Positions 38,064 to 46,555 of a stretch of 60,685 bases of DNA are shown in pieces; position 1 is the stretch's first letter; every line of letters starts with the position of its first letter. The position numbers and the translations under genes are program-made. The notes under the pieces were generated by a model. It did not search any database and had not been told where the DNA came from. It saw only the letters and a program-made list of their open reading frames with translations. The stretch lies in NCBI GenBank assembly GCA_905221505.1, contig CAJNDL010000009.1, forward strand, positions 1 through 60,685, given 5' to 3'. This DNA is from a bacterium. GTDB taxonomy: Bacteria > Bacillota > Bacilli > Lactobacillales > Streptococcaceae.

Positions 38064-38338
38064 CTCTCATATTGTTGTAACCATTGAGCGACTTTGTGTT
38101 TATCGTACAAGGTCACTCCATCAATGACCATGTGGGGCATGCCTTCACGTTGCCATTTTATGCAAGTTGTGGTTGAGATGTCCAACCAACGGCATAAACC
38201 TGACATTCGTAGCATAGGCTTATACAGTTCCTGATCTTCAAAGGCTTTTTCGATAGCTCTCTGAAGCATGGTATCGTAACGAGCAAGCAACTTCTTTTCT
38301 GTTGCTTTTGGGAGGTGGATGGTAAAGTTTTCTGTCAT
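38060..38338 (-). CDS. Helix-turn-helix excisionase-like protein
   Basis: 92 aa. C-terminal half (MSGLCRWLDISTTTCIKWQREGMPHMVIDGVTLYDKHKVAQWLQ) is a MerR/Xis-type winged helix. First gene of the element's leftward operon and divergent from the repressor, the usual place for an excisionase or activator. Confidence 0.7.
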   Translation of the reverse strand: MTENFTIHLPKATEKKLLARYDTMLQRAIEKAFEDQELYKPMLRMSGLCRWLDISTTTCIKWQREGMPHMVIDGVTLYDKHKVAQWLQQYER

Positions 38339-38349
38339 ATTCTGACCCC

Positions 38350-38373
38350 TTTCTTAATTTTATAAGCTCCGAA
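38350..38373 (+). repeat. Partial copy of the element repeat
   Basis: TTTCTTAATTTTATAAGCTC plus CGAA matches the 31-bp repeat at 39065-39095 except near its ends. It lies just upstream of the leftward operon start. Confidence 0.65.
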
Positions 38374-38377
38374 CAAA

Positions 38378-38463
38378 ATACACAAATGTGTATCTTGAAT
38401 TAAATTATAATCTCTTTTGTGTTTTGTGTCAAGAGTTTTTTTTCTCTTTTGTGTAATTTGTGT
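38378..38463. promoter_or_regulatory. Divergent control region with repressor-like operators
   Basis: Palindrome ATACACAAATGTGTAT (38378-38393) and four direct TTTGTGT half-sites (38416, 38423, 38448, 38457) lie between the leftward operon and the repressor. The repressor -10 is TATAAT at about 38463-38468. Confidence 0.55.
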
Positions 38464-38492
38464 TATAATATGTTAAAAAGGAGGATTATTAT

Positions 38493-39044
38493 TTGACAAA
38501 CTTTCAAACACTTGTTAAAAACAGTAAATTATCTCTTAAAGAAATAAGTGAGGCTACAGGTATAGGCTACTCTACTCTCGGAAATTACAACCAAGGGAGT
38601 AGAAGGCCAAATGCTAAAAATGCGCAAATTCTATCAGAATATTTTGGAGTATCTATTCCTTACTTACTAGGGCTTGATGATAATCCTGTACTAAAAGATC
38701 CAGGAGCACCTAAAGAAATAATCAAAGATTTCTATAAAGTGTTGACAAAAGGTACAAGTATAGATCATAAAATTACCAAATGGACACCTTTTGGTGATGA
38801 CCTTGCCATTATACTTGCAGAACTCAATCAATCAGAGGCTTTATCTGACTACATTGATTTTTTAGCAAGTAAAAAAGACTTTAACCCTATTTTGGTTAAA
38901 GCTATCAAGCAATTTATAGCAGACGAAAATCAGGGTTTCATTCCTTTCCTGATTAACAAATCAAGTGCAGAAGACTCTCCTTATCATTATGTTTGGGAGG
39001 CATGGATAAATTCTGACGAATACAAGAGATTGCAAGAAGAGTAA
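38493..39044 (+). CDS. XRE-family transcriptional repressor of the element
   Basis: N-terminal HTH_3 (LSLKEISEATGIGYSTLGNYNQGSRRPNAKNAQ) and an unrecognised C-terminal domain of about 110 residues; no peptidase motif. TTG start with AAAAAGGAGG nine bases before it. Likely represses the divergent excisionase/rep/mob operon. 183 aa. Confidence 0.8.
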   Translation: MTNFQTLVKNSKLSLKEISEATGIGYSTLGNYNQGSRRPNAKNAQILSEYFGVSIPYLLGLDDNPVLKDPGAPKEIIKDFYKVLTKGTSIDHKITKWTPFGDDLAIILAELNQSEALSDYIDFLASKKDFNPILVKAIKQFIADENQGFIPFLINKSSAEDSPYHYVWEAWINSDEYKRLQEE

Positions 39045-39064
39045 GAAATAACAGACAATCATGA

Positions 39065-39095
39065 TTTCTTTATTTTATAAGCTCCGAAACCTTAA
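39065..39095 (+). repeat. 31-bp element repeat
   Basis: Contains TTTATAAGCTCCGAAACC; exact inverted partner at 33741-33771. Located immediately upstream of the integrase RBS, so binding here could couple integrase expression to the element ends. Confidence 0.75.
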
Positions 39096-39115
39096 AAAAT
39101 AAAGGAGAAATTAGA

Positions 39116-40273
39116 ATGTCTATTATTAAATATAAGGCTAAAAAGTCTAAATCAGGGTATCTTTATAAGGTCAGAATCTACAGGGTGATTGATGGCAAAC
39201 GTAAAGACTTCATTAAAGGCAGTTTTAAGAGCCGTAGAGAAGCTAGACAGTATGAAGCTATGATTTACCACAAAAAAGCGTCAGGAGACCTCTCAGAACT
39301 TCTGAGAGTCTCTGAGAGACGTTTTGATGAAGTTTTTGAGGAATGGTTCAAAACTTATCAAAACACAGTAGAGAGGACGACAAGCGTCCGTACAGATGAT
39401 TTGTTTAGAATTCATATCTTGCCAGTTCTTGGAAAGATGAAAATTTCCAAAATTACTCCTTGGCAATGTCAGGACTTTATTACCGAAAAAGGTCAGACTT
39501 TTAGGAATATCAAACAGGTCAAATCTTACACTAGTCAAGTGTTTGATTTTGCTTTAAAAATGAAATTGATTACAGACAACCCAATGAAACAAGTGATACT
39601 CCCAAAAAGAGAGCGGAAGAAGTCAGATAACTTCTTTAGCGCTGAGGAGTTGCATGAGTTTTTAGCTATTATTAAGTCAGAAGAGCCTTATAAAAACTAT
39701 GCCTTATTTCGTTTGTTAGCTTATAGTGGCTTAAGGAAAGGGGAGCTGTATTCTTTGAGGTGGTCTGATATTGATTTTGATAATCAATTACTTTCTATCA
39801 GCAAAAACCTAGGTAGAATCAAGGGGAAAGCCGTTGAGAAAAGCACCAAAAACAGGTTTTCAATACGGCAAATTCCTTTAGATACTGAGACAGTCTCGAT
39901 TTTGAAAGAGTGGAAACAAAAGAGTAGAAAAGAAAAGGGGCAACTGTCAGTTACCCCATTGATTGATAGTGATTACATGTTTACGTTTGTTGACCGAGAT
40001 GGAAAGATAGAGCCTTTATATCAAGACTATATCAATAGTGTTCTAAAGCGCATTATTAGGAAACATGACTTGAAGAAGATAACTCCTCATGGATTCAGAC
40101 ATACTCATGCTACCTTGATGATTGAAACGGGTGTAGACCCTGTTAATGCGGCCAAAAGGTTAGGTCATGCAAGTAGTCAGATGACCTTGGATACTTATAG
40201 CCATTCTACAGTAGCAGGAGAGAAGAAAGCTATCACAAAATTTGTAGATTATCTGGATAGTGCAAAAGGTTAG
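39116..40273 (+). CDS. int: Tyrosine integrase of the element
   Basis: Catalyses site-specific recombination with rpmE. Arm-binding domain (about 1-60), SAM-like core-binding domain (about 65-165), and catalytic domain with Arg in YSGLRKGELYSLRW, HxxR in HGFRHTHATLMI, LGHASSQMTLDTY with nucleophile Tyr, then SHS. 385 aa, complete, RBS AAAGGAG. Its 3' end is about 100 bases from the rpmE-side att site, the usual arrangement. Confidence 0.94.
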   Translation: MSIIKYKAKKSKSGYLYKVRIYRVIDGKRKDFIKGSFKSRREARQYEAMIYHKKASGDLSELLRVSERRFDEVFEEWFKTYQNTVERTTSVRTDDLFRIHILPVLGKMKISKITPWQCQDFITEKGQTFRNIKQVKSYTSQVFDFALKMKLITDNPMKQVILPKRERKKSDNFFSAEELHEFLAIIKSEEPYKNYALFRLLAYSGLRKGELYSLRWSDIDFDNQLLSISKNLGRIKGKAVEKSTKNRFSIRQIPLDTETVSILKEWKQKSRKEKGQLSVTPLIDSDYMFTFVDRDGKIEPLYQDYINSVLKRIIRKHDLKKITPHGFRHTHATLMIETGVDPVNAAKRLGHASSQMTLDTYSHSTVAGEKKAITKFVDYLDSAKG

Positions 40274-40277
40274 TTTT

Positions 40278-40307
40278 CCAAGACGGTACCAAAAACGGTA
40301 CCAAAAA
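40278..40307 (+). repeat. Integrase arm-type repeat, right end
   Basis: CCAAGACGGTACCAAAAA, one C, then GGTACCAAAAA: same doublet as at 33712-33740, 70 bases from the att core. Confidence 0.65.
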
Positions 40308-40376
40308 CAAAAAAAGCCAAATCCAATTTCTTGGAAAAGGCTTTGTATCAACGTTTTTAAGCAATAAATGCGGTTG

Positions 40377-40396
40377 ATTATTTGAGACCGTATTTT
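40377..40396. repeat. att site (rpmE 3' end)
   Basis: Identical to 33596-33615. Includes the rpmE stop codon and final codons, so integration preserves the L31 sequence. Confidence 0.9.
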
Positions 40397-40620
40397 TTGT
40401 TGAAACGATCCACGCGTCCATCTGCTTGAGTGAACTTTTGACGTCCAGTGTAGAATGGGTGTGAGTCTGATGAAATTTCCACACGGATCAATGGGTAAGT
40501 TTCGCCTTCGAACTCAACTGTTTCGTTAGAGCGTTTTGTTGAACCGCTAAGGAATTGGTAACCAGTAGTTGTGTCCATGAAGACAACTGGGCGATATTCT
40601 GGATGGATATCTTTTTTCAT
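40378..40620 (-). CDS. rpmE2: 50S ribosomal protein L31 type B
   Basis: 80-aa L31 ([24 protein letters not shown]) without the zinc-binding cysteines, hence the type B (Zn-independent) form. I use the ATG at 40620 with AAAGGA upstream; 14 further in-frame codons are not needed. The 3' end is the integration site of the element. Confidence 0.94.
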
Positions 40621-40715
40621 TTTGCAATATTTCCTTTCTGCCATGGTCTCTTTGCGAGCCATAGATTGTTACTATACTAGTCTATCAGATTCTGAAAAGT
40701 TTGGCAAGTATTTTA

Positions 40716-41651
40716 TTAGTTTTTAAGCAAGTTTTTTAACTTTTGATAGATGATTTCGTTTTCCTCTAAGCTATAGGAATTGGCACCACTTGCTAGAGGG
40801 TGGCCTCCACCATCATGTTCTTTGGCAATTTCATTGATAGGATGGATTTTACTGCGTAAGCGAACGCGGTAGTGGCCATCAGCCTGCTCCACAAAAATTC
40901 CCCAAAGACTAACACTGTCAATGCGTCCAGGTGCACCCACAATAGCTGCAGTTTCAGCATCGGTCACATTGAATTGTTTCAAGATTTCTTGACTCAGGAT
41001 AACGCGAGCTGCACCGTTTTCATCCACTTCCAGATGGTCGTAGATGTAGCCTTGAAGTTTAGCAATTTTGTAGCTCATAGTGTCCATTTTGCGAGTGAGA
41101 GCTGCAAAGTCAAAGTTCTGTTCTCTCAGAGAGGCAGCCAGGCGGAGGGTGCGTGCAGTCGTAGAAGGGTAGAGGAAGCGACCTGTATCACCCACAATTC
41201 CTGCAAAGAGCAGCTCAGCAGCTCGATCTGACAAGGCTAGTTGGGTTGTTTCAGCAAATAGGGTAATCATCTCACTAGCGCTACTTGAACTAGTATCCAC
41301 CCAAGATAGATCCCCGTATACATCATCATTTGGATGGTGGTCAATCTTAATGAGAAAATCACCTTGACTATAGCGCTTATCATCGATACGAGCAGTGTTA
41401 GCCGTATCACAGACGATGACAAGAGCACCTTGGTAGGAACTATCTTCGACAGAATCCATTTCAGCCATCCAAGTAAGAGTTGGTTCATCAAAACCAACGG
41501 CTTTGATGGTTTTTTCTGGGAAATGATGCTCCAACAAGGCTTTCAATCCCACCTGACTACCCAAGGCATCAGGGTCTGGTTTCATATGACGGTGAATGAT
41601 AATCGTGTCGTATTCTTTGATTTTTTCTAAAATTTGATGGCAAATGTCCAT
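40716..41651 (-). CDS. nrnA: DHH-family oligoribonuclease / pAp phosphatase (NrnA-like)
   Basis: Degrades nanoRNAs and 3'-phosphoadenosine-5'-phosphate. DHH motifs: HRHMKPDPDALGSQ, VCDTANTAR, KIDHHPND; DHHA1 end GGGHPLASGA. ATG at 41651 has GAGG eight bases upstream; the frame extends four codons to a TTG that overlaps that RBS. 311 aa. Confidence 0.88.
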   Translation of the reverse strand: MDICHQILEKIKEYDTIIIHRHMKPDPDALGSQVGLKALLEHHFPEKTIKAVGFDEPTLTWMAEMDSVEDSSYQGALVIVCDTANTARIDDKRYSQGDFLIKIDHHPNDDVYGDLSWVDTSSSSASEMITLFAETTQLALSDRAAELLFAGIVGDTGRFLYPSTTARTLRLAASLREQNFDFAALTRKMDTMSYKIAKLQGYIYDHLEVDENGAARVILSQEILKQFNVTDAETAAIVGAPGRIDSVSLWGIFVEQADGHYRVRLRSKIHPINEIAKEHDGGGHPLASGANSYSLEENEIIYQKLKNLLKN

Positions 41652-41754
41652 AAATAACCTCAATTCTTTCTCATTTCATTGTAGCACAAGAATTTTTATT
41701 TTTAAAATGAAAAAGATGTGATATAATGGAGAAAGATAAATTGAGGAGGACGAT

Positions 41755-42198
41755 ATGGCATTAGCAAAAATTGTATTTGCCAGTATGACAGGTAATACCG
41801 AAGAAATTGCAGATATTGTAGCAGACAAATTACGTGACTTGGGCTTGGATGTCGATGTTGATGAATGTACAACTGTTGACGCTTCAGACTTCTTGGAAGC
41901 AGACATCGCTATCGTTGCGACCTATACTTACGGTGATGGAGAATTGCCTGATGAGATGATGGACTTCTACGAAGACCTTGCAGACCTAAACTTGAATGGT
42001 AAAATCTACGGAGTGGTTGGCTCAGGAGATACCTTCTACGATGAATTCTGTAAGGCTGTTGATGACTTTGACCGTGTCTTTGTGTCAACAGGAGCAGAAA
42101 AAGGTTCAGAGTGTGTTAAAGTTGACCTTTCTGCTGAAGAAGAAGACATCGAACGCTTGGAACAATTCGCAGAAGAATTGGCTGCTAAAGTAGGATAA
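41755..42198 (+). CDS. Flavodoxin
   Basis: FMN electron carrier, 147 aa. P-loop for FMN phosphate is SMTGNTEEIAD; TYTYGDGELPDEM and VVGSGDTFYDEFCKA shape the flavin site. RBS GAGGAGG and -10 TATAAT are visible. Possible substrate for flavin enzymes encoded at 48.9-53.5 kb; this link is inference. Followed by a terminator. Confidence 0.92.
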   Translation: MALAKIVFASMTGNTEEIADIVADKLRDLGLDVDVDECTTVDASDFLEADIAIVATYTYGDGELPDEMMDFYEDLADLNLNGKIYGVVGSGDTFYDEFCKAVDDFDRVFVSTGAEKGSECVKVDLSAEEEDIERLEQFAEELAAKVG

Positions 42199-42202
42199 GC
42201 AT

Positions 42203-42238
42203 AAAAGTGCGCTGATGCAATCAATCAGTGCATTTTTC
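42203..42238 (+). terminator. Terminator of the flavodoxin gene
   Basis: AAAAGTGCGCTGATT-type stem closes with AATCAGTGCATTTTT. Confidence 0.7.
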
Positions 42239-42313
42239 TTATCGTGAGTTGGGATTTTACTAGCCTATTTGCTGGCTTTTTGATACAATAATTCAAATAA
42301 AGGAGGAGAATGT

Positions 42314-42580
42314 ATGGATTTAGATATTATTCGTCAAGAAATTGATCAAATCGACGACCAAATTGTCAAACTATTAGAAGAACGAATGCATTTGGTTGAG
42401 GGGGTAGTTGCCTATAAGAAAGCATCAGGTAAACCGATTTTAGATACTAAGAGAGAAGAAGCTATTTTTGAAAAGGTTAGAAGTCGTGTAGAGGATAAGC
42501 GCTATCAGGAGACTATTGTTGCGACTTTTTCTGACATACTCAAACGTTCGCGTGATTATCAGGATCAAAACATCAAATGA
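42314..42580 (+). CDS. Chorismate mutase (AroQ class)
   Basis: 88-aa monofunctional enzyme converting chorismate to prephenate. IRQEIDQIDDQIVKLLEERM and the Lys of AYKKASGKPILDTKREE are typical active-site regions. RBS AAAGGAGGAG. Its stop overlaps the first fluoride-channel start (ATGA). Confidence 0.9.
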   Translation: MDLDIIRQEIDQIDDQIVKLLEERMHLVEGVVAYKKASGKPILDTKREEAIFEKVRSRVEDKRYQETIVATFSDILKRSRDYQDQNIK

Positions 42581-42951
42581 AAAAAGAACAATTTTATCCG
42601 CTAGGGATTTTTCTAGCTGCTATGGTGGGTGGATTGGTTCGCTATCTAGTTTCCACTTGGTTACCAGCCAGTCCAGATTTTCCTTGGGGCACTCTCTTTG
42701 TCAACTATCTGGGCATTTTCTGCTTGGTCTATCTTGTCAAGGGATATCTGGTCTATAAGGGAACTAGTAAGGGCTTGGTTCTAGCACTGGGGACGGGTTT
42801 TTGTGGAGGTTTAACAACCTTTTCTAGCCTAATGCTTGATGCTGTAAAACTGCTTGATACAGGGCGTTATCTTAGTTTAGTCCTGTATTTGCTTTTGAGT
42901 ATCGGTGGAGGTTTGCTTTTGGCTTACTATTTAGGGAGGAAGAAATGGTAA
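42577..42951 (+). CDS. crcB1: Fluoride channel subunit FluC/CrcB (1)
   Basis: Four-helix fluoride exporter. Key motif GTGFCGGLTTFSSLM; N-terminal GGLVRYLVS. 124 aa. Overlaps the second copy; such pairs probably form heterodimers. No fluoride riboswitch is seen upstream. Confidence 0.92.
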   Translation: MKKEQFYPLGIFLAAMVGGLVRYLVSTWLPASPDFPWGTLFVNYLGIFCLVYLVKGYLVYKGTSKGLVLALGTGFCGGLTTFSSLMLDAVKLLDTGRYLSLVLYLLLSIGGGLLLAYYLGRKKW

Positions 42952-43274
42952 TCATTTATCTTGCAATTGCTTGTGGTTTCGGGGCTTTAGTACGGTATTT
43001 CTTTTCCCGATATAATCAAGCTTCTAAATTGCCACTCGGAACGCTCATAGCCAATCTTTTGGGTTGCTTTTTGATTGGATTGTTCTACAATCATGTGGAG
43101 TCTAAGGAAGTCTATGCTATTCTAGCGACAGGGTTTTGTGGAGGTTTGACAACTTTTTCGACCTTGAATGACGAACTCCAAAGGTTGTTAAGTGATAAGA
43201 AGGTCTTTTATTCTTATTTGGCTTTGACCTATTTAGGTGGTTTAGTTGCGATTTTTTTAGGAATTCTGCTATAA
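42945..43274 (+). CDS. crcB2: Fluoride channel subunit FluC/CrcB (2)
   Basis: ATGFCGGLTTFSTLN and GFGALVRYFFSRY. 109 aa. Overlaps crcB1 by 7 bases, RBS GGGAGG within it. Partner for the first subunit. Confidence 0.92.
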   Translation: MVIIYLAIACGFGALVRYFFSRYNQASKLPLGTLIANLLGCFLIGLFYNHVESKEVYAILATGFCGGLTTFSTLNDELQRLLSDKKVFYSYLALTYLGGLVAIFLGILL

Positions 43275-43302
43275 ATTTCTTTACTTTTTTGTAGAAATTT
43301 GG

Positions 43303-43367
43303 TAAACTGTATCTTGTGTGTAATGGACGCACAAAAATACAGTTTATCCGCTGAGGAAGATTCCTCA
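43303..43367 (+). promoter_or_regulatory. Structured rplS leader (candidate L19 autoregulatory element)
   Basis: TAAACTGTAT..TTGTGTG pairs with CGCACAA..ATACAGTTTA (43303-43346), then GAGGAA-ga-TTCCTC (43353-43366) just before the RBS. Leader structures for L19 are known in Firmicutes; identity with that family is inferred from position. Confidence 0.55.
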
Positions 43368-43392
43368 AGATTGACAAAGATAGGAGAATAAA

Positions 43393-43740
43393 ATGAATCC
43401 ATTAATCCAAAGCTTGACTGAAGGTCAACTTCGTACAGATATCCCATCATTCCGTCCTGGTGACACTGTTCGTGTACACGCGAAAGTTGTCGAAGGTAAC
43501 CGTGAACGTATCCAGATTTTTGAAGGTGTTGTTATCGCACGTAAAGGTGCTGGCATCTCAGAAAACTACACAGTTCGTAAAATCTCTAACGGTGTAGGTG
43601 TTGAGCGTATCTTCCCAATCCACACTCCACGTGTTGAAAAAATCGAAGTTGTTCGTTACGGTAAAGTACGTCGTGCGAAATTGTACTACTTGCGTGCTCT
43701 TCAAGGTAAAGCAGCTCGTATCAAAGAAATCCGTCGTTAA
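43393..43740 (+). CDS. rplS: 50S ribosomal protein L19
   Basis: 115-aa L19: [31 protein letters not shown] and [25 protein letters not shown]. Highly biased codon usage, RBS ATAGGAG. Own terminator, then tRNA-Arg. Confidence 0.97.
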
Positions 43741-43747
43741 TTCGACT

Positions 43748-43778
43748 AAAAAACTCTGCTTATTTAGCAGAGTTTTTA
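43748..43778 (+). terminator. Terminator of rplS
   Basis: AAACTCTGCT-tattt-AGCAGAGTTTTT. Confidence 0.88.
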
Positions 43779-43782
43779 TCTA

Positions 43783-43854
43783 GCTCCCTTAGTTCAATGG
43801 ATATAACAACTCCCTCCTAAGGAGTAGTTGCAGGTTCGATTCCTGCAGGGGGCA
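43783..43854 (+). tRNA. tRNA-Arg (anticodon CCU)
   Basis: 72-base cloverleaf. Acceptor GCTCCCT/AGGGGGC, anticodon stem ACTCC/GGAGT around loop CTCCTAA (anticodon CCT), and T-loop GGTTCGATTCC. No CCA encoded; the base after the discriminator is G. Confidence 0.92.
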
Positions 43855-43908
43855 GTAATTAGACATCAAAAACCGCTCAGCCGAGCGGTTTTCGTATATT
43901 CTTCACTT

Positions 43909-44715
43909 TTACAGTACCCATGTACGGATGGCATGGGCAACGCCGGATTCGTCATTTGTTTTAGTGATGTATTTGGCAATTTTTTTGATTTCTGGATTTC
44001 CATTTTCCATGACAACTGGGTTGCCAACGACTTCCAGCATGGCACGGTCATTTTCTTCGTCACCGATAGCCATAGTTTCATCTTTGGTCAGCCCTAGTTT
44101 TTCAGCTAAGTGCGTAATGGCTGAACCTTTGTCCACATTCTTTTTAAGGAGTTCGAGGTAGAAAGGAGCAGACTTGTTGATAGAGTAGCGTTCGTAAAAT
44201 TCGGCTGGAATTTTTTCAATGGCAGCATCGAGAATTTCTGGTTCATCGATAAACATACACTTGACGATTTCCTTGCCAGCCATTTCTTCAGGTGTACGAT
44301 AGAAGATGGGCATGCTGACGAGGGTTGATTCGTGAACTGTATATTTTCCGATATTGCGATTGGCAGTGTAGATTCCATCCTTGGTAATGGCGTGCATGTG
44401 GACACCGAGCTTGCGACTGAGAAATTCCATATCTAGATAATCCTCATAGGTTAAGGATTCGCTGATAATCTCATGACCTGTAGCAGTTTCTTGGACAAGG
44501 GCACCGTTGAAGGTTACCACATAGTCACCTTCATCTCTCAACTGCAGGTCGTCCAGAAGTTTGGCAACACCTGCGATAGGGCGGCCAGTTGCAATCACGA
44601 CTTTGACACCAGCTTCTTTGGCATCTTGGATGGCAGAAAAAACTTCAGGAGTGATTTCCTTTTGGCTGTTGACTAGGGTTCCGTCAATATCGACGGCGAT
44701 TAGTTTAATACTCAT
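43909..44715 (-). CDS. Cof-type HAD hydrolase (sugar-phosphatase-like)
   Basis: 268-aa HAD-IIB phosphatase. Nucleophile motif VDIDGTLVNS, motif II VVIATGRP, Lys in KGSAITHLAEK and acidic motif GDEENDRAML. Substrate unknown; relatives act on sugar phosphates. Divided from the HD gene by 12 bases, likely cotranscribed. Confidence 0.88.
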   Translation of the reverse strand: MSIKLIAVDIDGTLVNSQKEITPEVFSAIQDAKEAGVKVVIATGRPIAGVAKLLDDLQLRDEGDYVVTFNGALVQETATGHEIISESLTYEDYLDMEFLSRKLGVHMHAITKDGIYTANRNIGKYTVHESTLVSMPIFYRTPEEMAGKEIVKCMFIDEPEILDAAIEKIPAEFYERYSINKSAPFYLELLKKNVDKGSAITHLAEKLGLTKDETMAIGDEENDRAMLEVVGNPVVMENGNPEIKKIAKYITKTNDESGVAHAIRTWVL

Positions 44716-44727
44716 AAAATTCCTCTT

Positions 44728-46032
44728 CTAGTTTTTATTTGGGGTAAAATGATCATTCTCAATCAAGTGTAAAAATTGCTGGGTAATGCTAGCAAAGATA
44801 CTGTTTTGGTCTAACATTTCTTTCGGGAAATAAAAACGATTATCTCCGTGGCGACTACCAGCAAGGGATTGGACTATAGGAGACAGGCTAGAGAGTTCTG
44901 CCAGTTCTCCATTTTTTTGTAAAATTTCAATCTGTGTCCTTGGATTTTCAGATTCGGGACGGTAGATATCATAAGGGAGGTCAAAGTTCTTATGAATAGC
45001 AGTGTAGTAGTCGGGATCAAAGCCGATGTCCTCAACCAATTTTCTCATGCTAGCGAGTTGGTCTTGGTCCTCTTGTGAAAAGCTAATGGATTTAAAGACC
45101 TTACGGTTGACAAAGCGTTGCGACAGGTCTGCAAGAATCTTGTCAGGACTGGTCATCCAGAGCTGGAAGTAGGTATTCATCACACCATCATCCAGAGCCA
45201 GATAGTCAGACAAGGTCACATTTTTTTCAAAGAAAGGTAGGAGGTGTGGAGAAGTTCGTGCAAAGAAATCCTTGTCCTCAGGGTAGAGTTCCTTAGCTCG
45301 CTTGAGGAGATTCTGTAGGAGAACTTCCATGGCGCGTGTTGCGGGGTGGAAATAAACCTGCATATACATCTGGTAACGACTGAGGACGTAGTCTTCGATG
45401 GCGTGCATGCCATTTCGCTGAAAGGCAATCCCATTTTCGATAGGACGAATCACTCGGAGAATGCGAGTCAGGTCAAATTCTCCATAGGAAGCTCCTGTAA
45501 AATAGGAGTCGCGCAAGAGATAGTCCATACGGTCTGCGTCAATCTGACTGGAAATGAGCTGCACGACCTGCTTGTTAGAATAGGTGTGGTCAATGACACT
45601 GGCCACCTTTCCTGGAAAATCTGGCGCTACTTGTAGCAGGACTTGGTGAATCTCCGTTTCAGGACTTTGGATGATTTCCTGGGTGATGGCTTCATGATCC
45701 GTATCAAAGAGATGTTCAAAAGTATGGGAGTAGGCACCATGCCCAAGGTCATGGAGGAGAGCAGCGGTCATGGTGAGAAGTGATTCAGCAGGATTCCACT
45801 CCTCAGGATATTTTTCTTCAAAAATCTCCGTGATACGTCGAGCAATCTCATAGACTCCTAGACAGTGAGAGAAACGGCTGTGCTCCCCACCGTGGAAGGT
45901 ATAACTGGAAGTTCCCAGTTGCTTGATTCGGCGTAAGCGTTGAAATTCTTTTGTATTAATCAAGTCATAGATGATTTGATTATTGACATGGATGTAGTTG
46001 TGAACTGGGTCACGGAATACTTTTTCGTTCAT
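44728..46032 (-). CDS. HD-domain phosphohydrolase
   Basis: 434 aa. Metal motif set: H in HGGEHSRFSHCLG, HD in ALLHDLGHGAYSHTFEH, D in QIDADRMDYLLRDS. Resembles the dGTPase-like family (YwfO type), which hydrolyses dNTPs; substrate here is inferred. Convergent genes do not interrupt it. Confidence 0.85.
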   Translation of the reverse strand: MNEKVFRDPVHNYIHVNNQIIYDLINTKEFQRLRRIKQLGTSSYTFHGGEHSRFSHCLGVYEIARRITEIFEEKYPEEWNPAESLLTMTAALLHDLGHGAYSHTFEHLFDTDHEAITQEIIQSPETEIHQVLLQVAPDFPGKVASVIDHTYSNKQVVQLISSQIDADRMDYLLRDSYFTGASYGEFDLTRILRVIRPIENGIAFQRNGMHAIEDYVLSRYQMYMQVYFHPATRAMEVLLQNLLKRAKELYPEDKDFFARTSPHLLPFFEKNVTLSDYLALDDGVMNTYFQLWMTSPDKILADLSQRFVNRKVFKSISFSQEDQDQLASMRKLVEDIGFDPDYYTAIHKNFDLPYDIYRPESENPRTQIEILQKNGELAELSSLSPIVQSLAGSRHGDNRFYFPKEMLDQNSIFASITQQFLHLIENDHFTPNKN

Positions 46033-46103
46033 ATGACCATTATAGCAAAAAGCTAGAGTTTTTGGTAAAATAGTAGGACAAGAGACAAGAAAGAGGACCT
46101 GAT

Positions 46104-46481
46104 GTGAAGATTCGGATGCGAAATACGATTCAGTTTGATGAGCAGTTGGAAGTGATTGACCAGCTTTATGATGTTGAAGCGCACGAAAAGGGAGATTATC
46201 GCTATCTGCTTTTCTACAATGAGGAAAAGGAAAAAGTAGTCATTAAATTTCATGGTCAAGAACTGGTGATGACCCGTTTTTCCAATCCCAAGACCATTAT
46301 GCGTTTTCTAAAGGATAGTGATAGTTTAGCCTATATTCCCACACCTATGGGCATGCAGGAGTTTATTATCCAAACGAATCGCTATCAAGTGGATGGGCAA
46401 AAGATTGAGCTTACCTATCAACTACAAAATCAAGAGGGACAAGCCTTTGCCAGCTATCAATTGGAAATTACTTGGGGTTAG
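46104..46481 (+). CDS. DUF1934 (YwiB-like) beta-barrel protein
   Basis: 125 aa, GTG start with AAGAGG nine bases before it. Calycin-like family: FHGQELVMTRFSNPKTIMRF and PMGMQEFIIQT are typical. Function unknown. Confidence 0.8.
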   Translation: MKIRMRNTIQFDEQLEVIDQLYDVEAHEKGDYRYLLFYNEEKEKVVIKFHGQELVMTRFSNPKTIMRFLKDSDSLAYIPTPMGMQEFIIQTNRYQVDGQKIELTYQLQNQEGQAFASYQLEITWG

Positions 46482-46555
46482 TCTCTTGTCTTTTTCAAAT
46501 TTAGCTTGCTATCTTCTCGGATTGGCTTTCTAGTGTGGTAGATTAGGCTAATTTT

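Larger units (their letters stand above)
33596..40396. mobile_element. Integrative mobilizable element inserted in rpmE (about 6.8 kb)
   Basis: Bounded by 20-bp direct repeats. Contains (right to left) tyrosine integrase, XRE repressor, excisionase-like HTH protein, RepA_N-like protein, Spx-fold protein, Rep_trans initiator and MobV relaxase with oriT. No type IV secretion genes, so it must borrow a conjugation apparatus. The only non-core gene is the Spx-like one. All genes appear intact. Confidence 0.88.

Noticed and set aside
38416..38463. CRISPR-like short repeats (TTTGTGT)
   Set aside because: Seven-base units at irregular spacing in a divergent promoter region; they are operator half-sites. 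No CRISPR array is seen in the window.
42200..42313. Fluoride riboswitch before the crcB pair
   Set aside because: The gap holds a terminator and a plain promoter; the crcB motif core is not visible.
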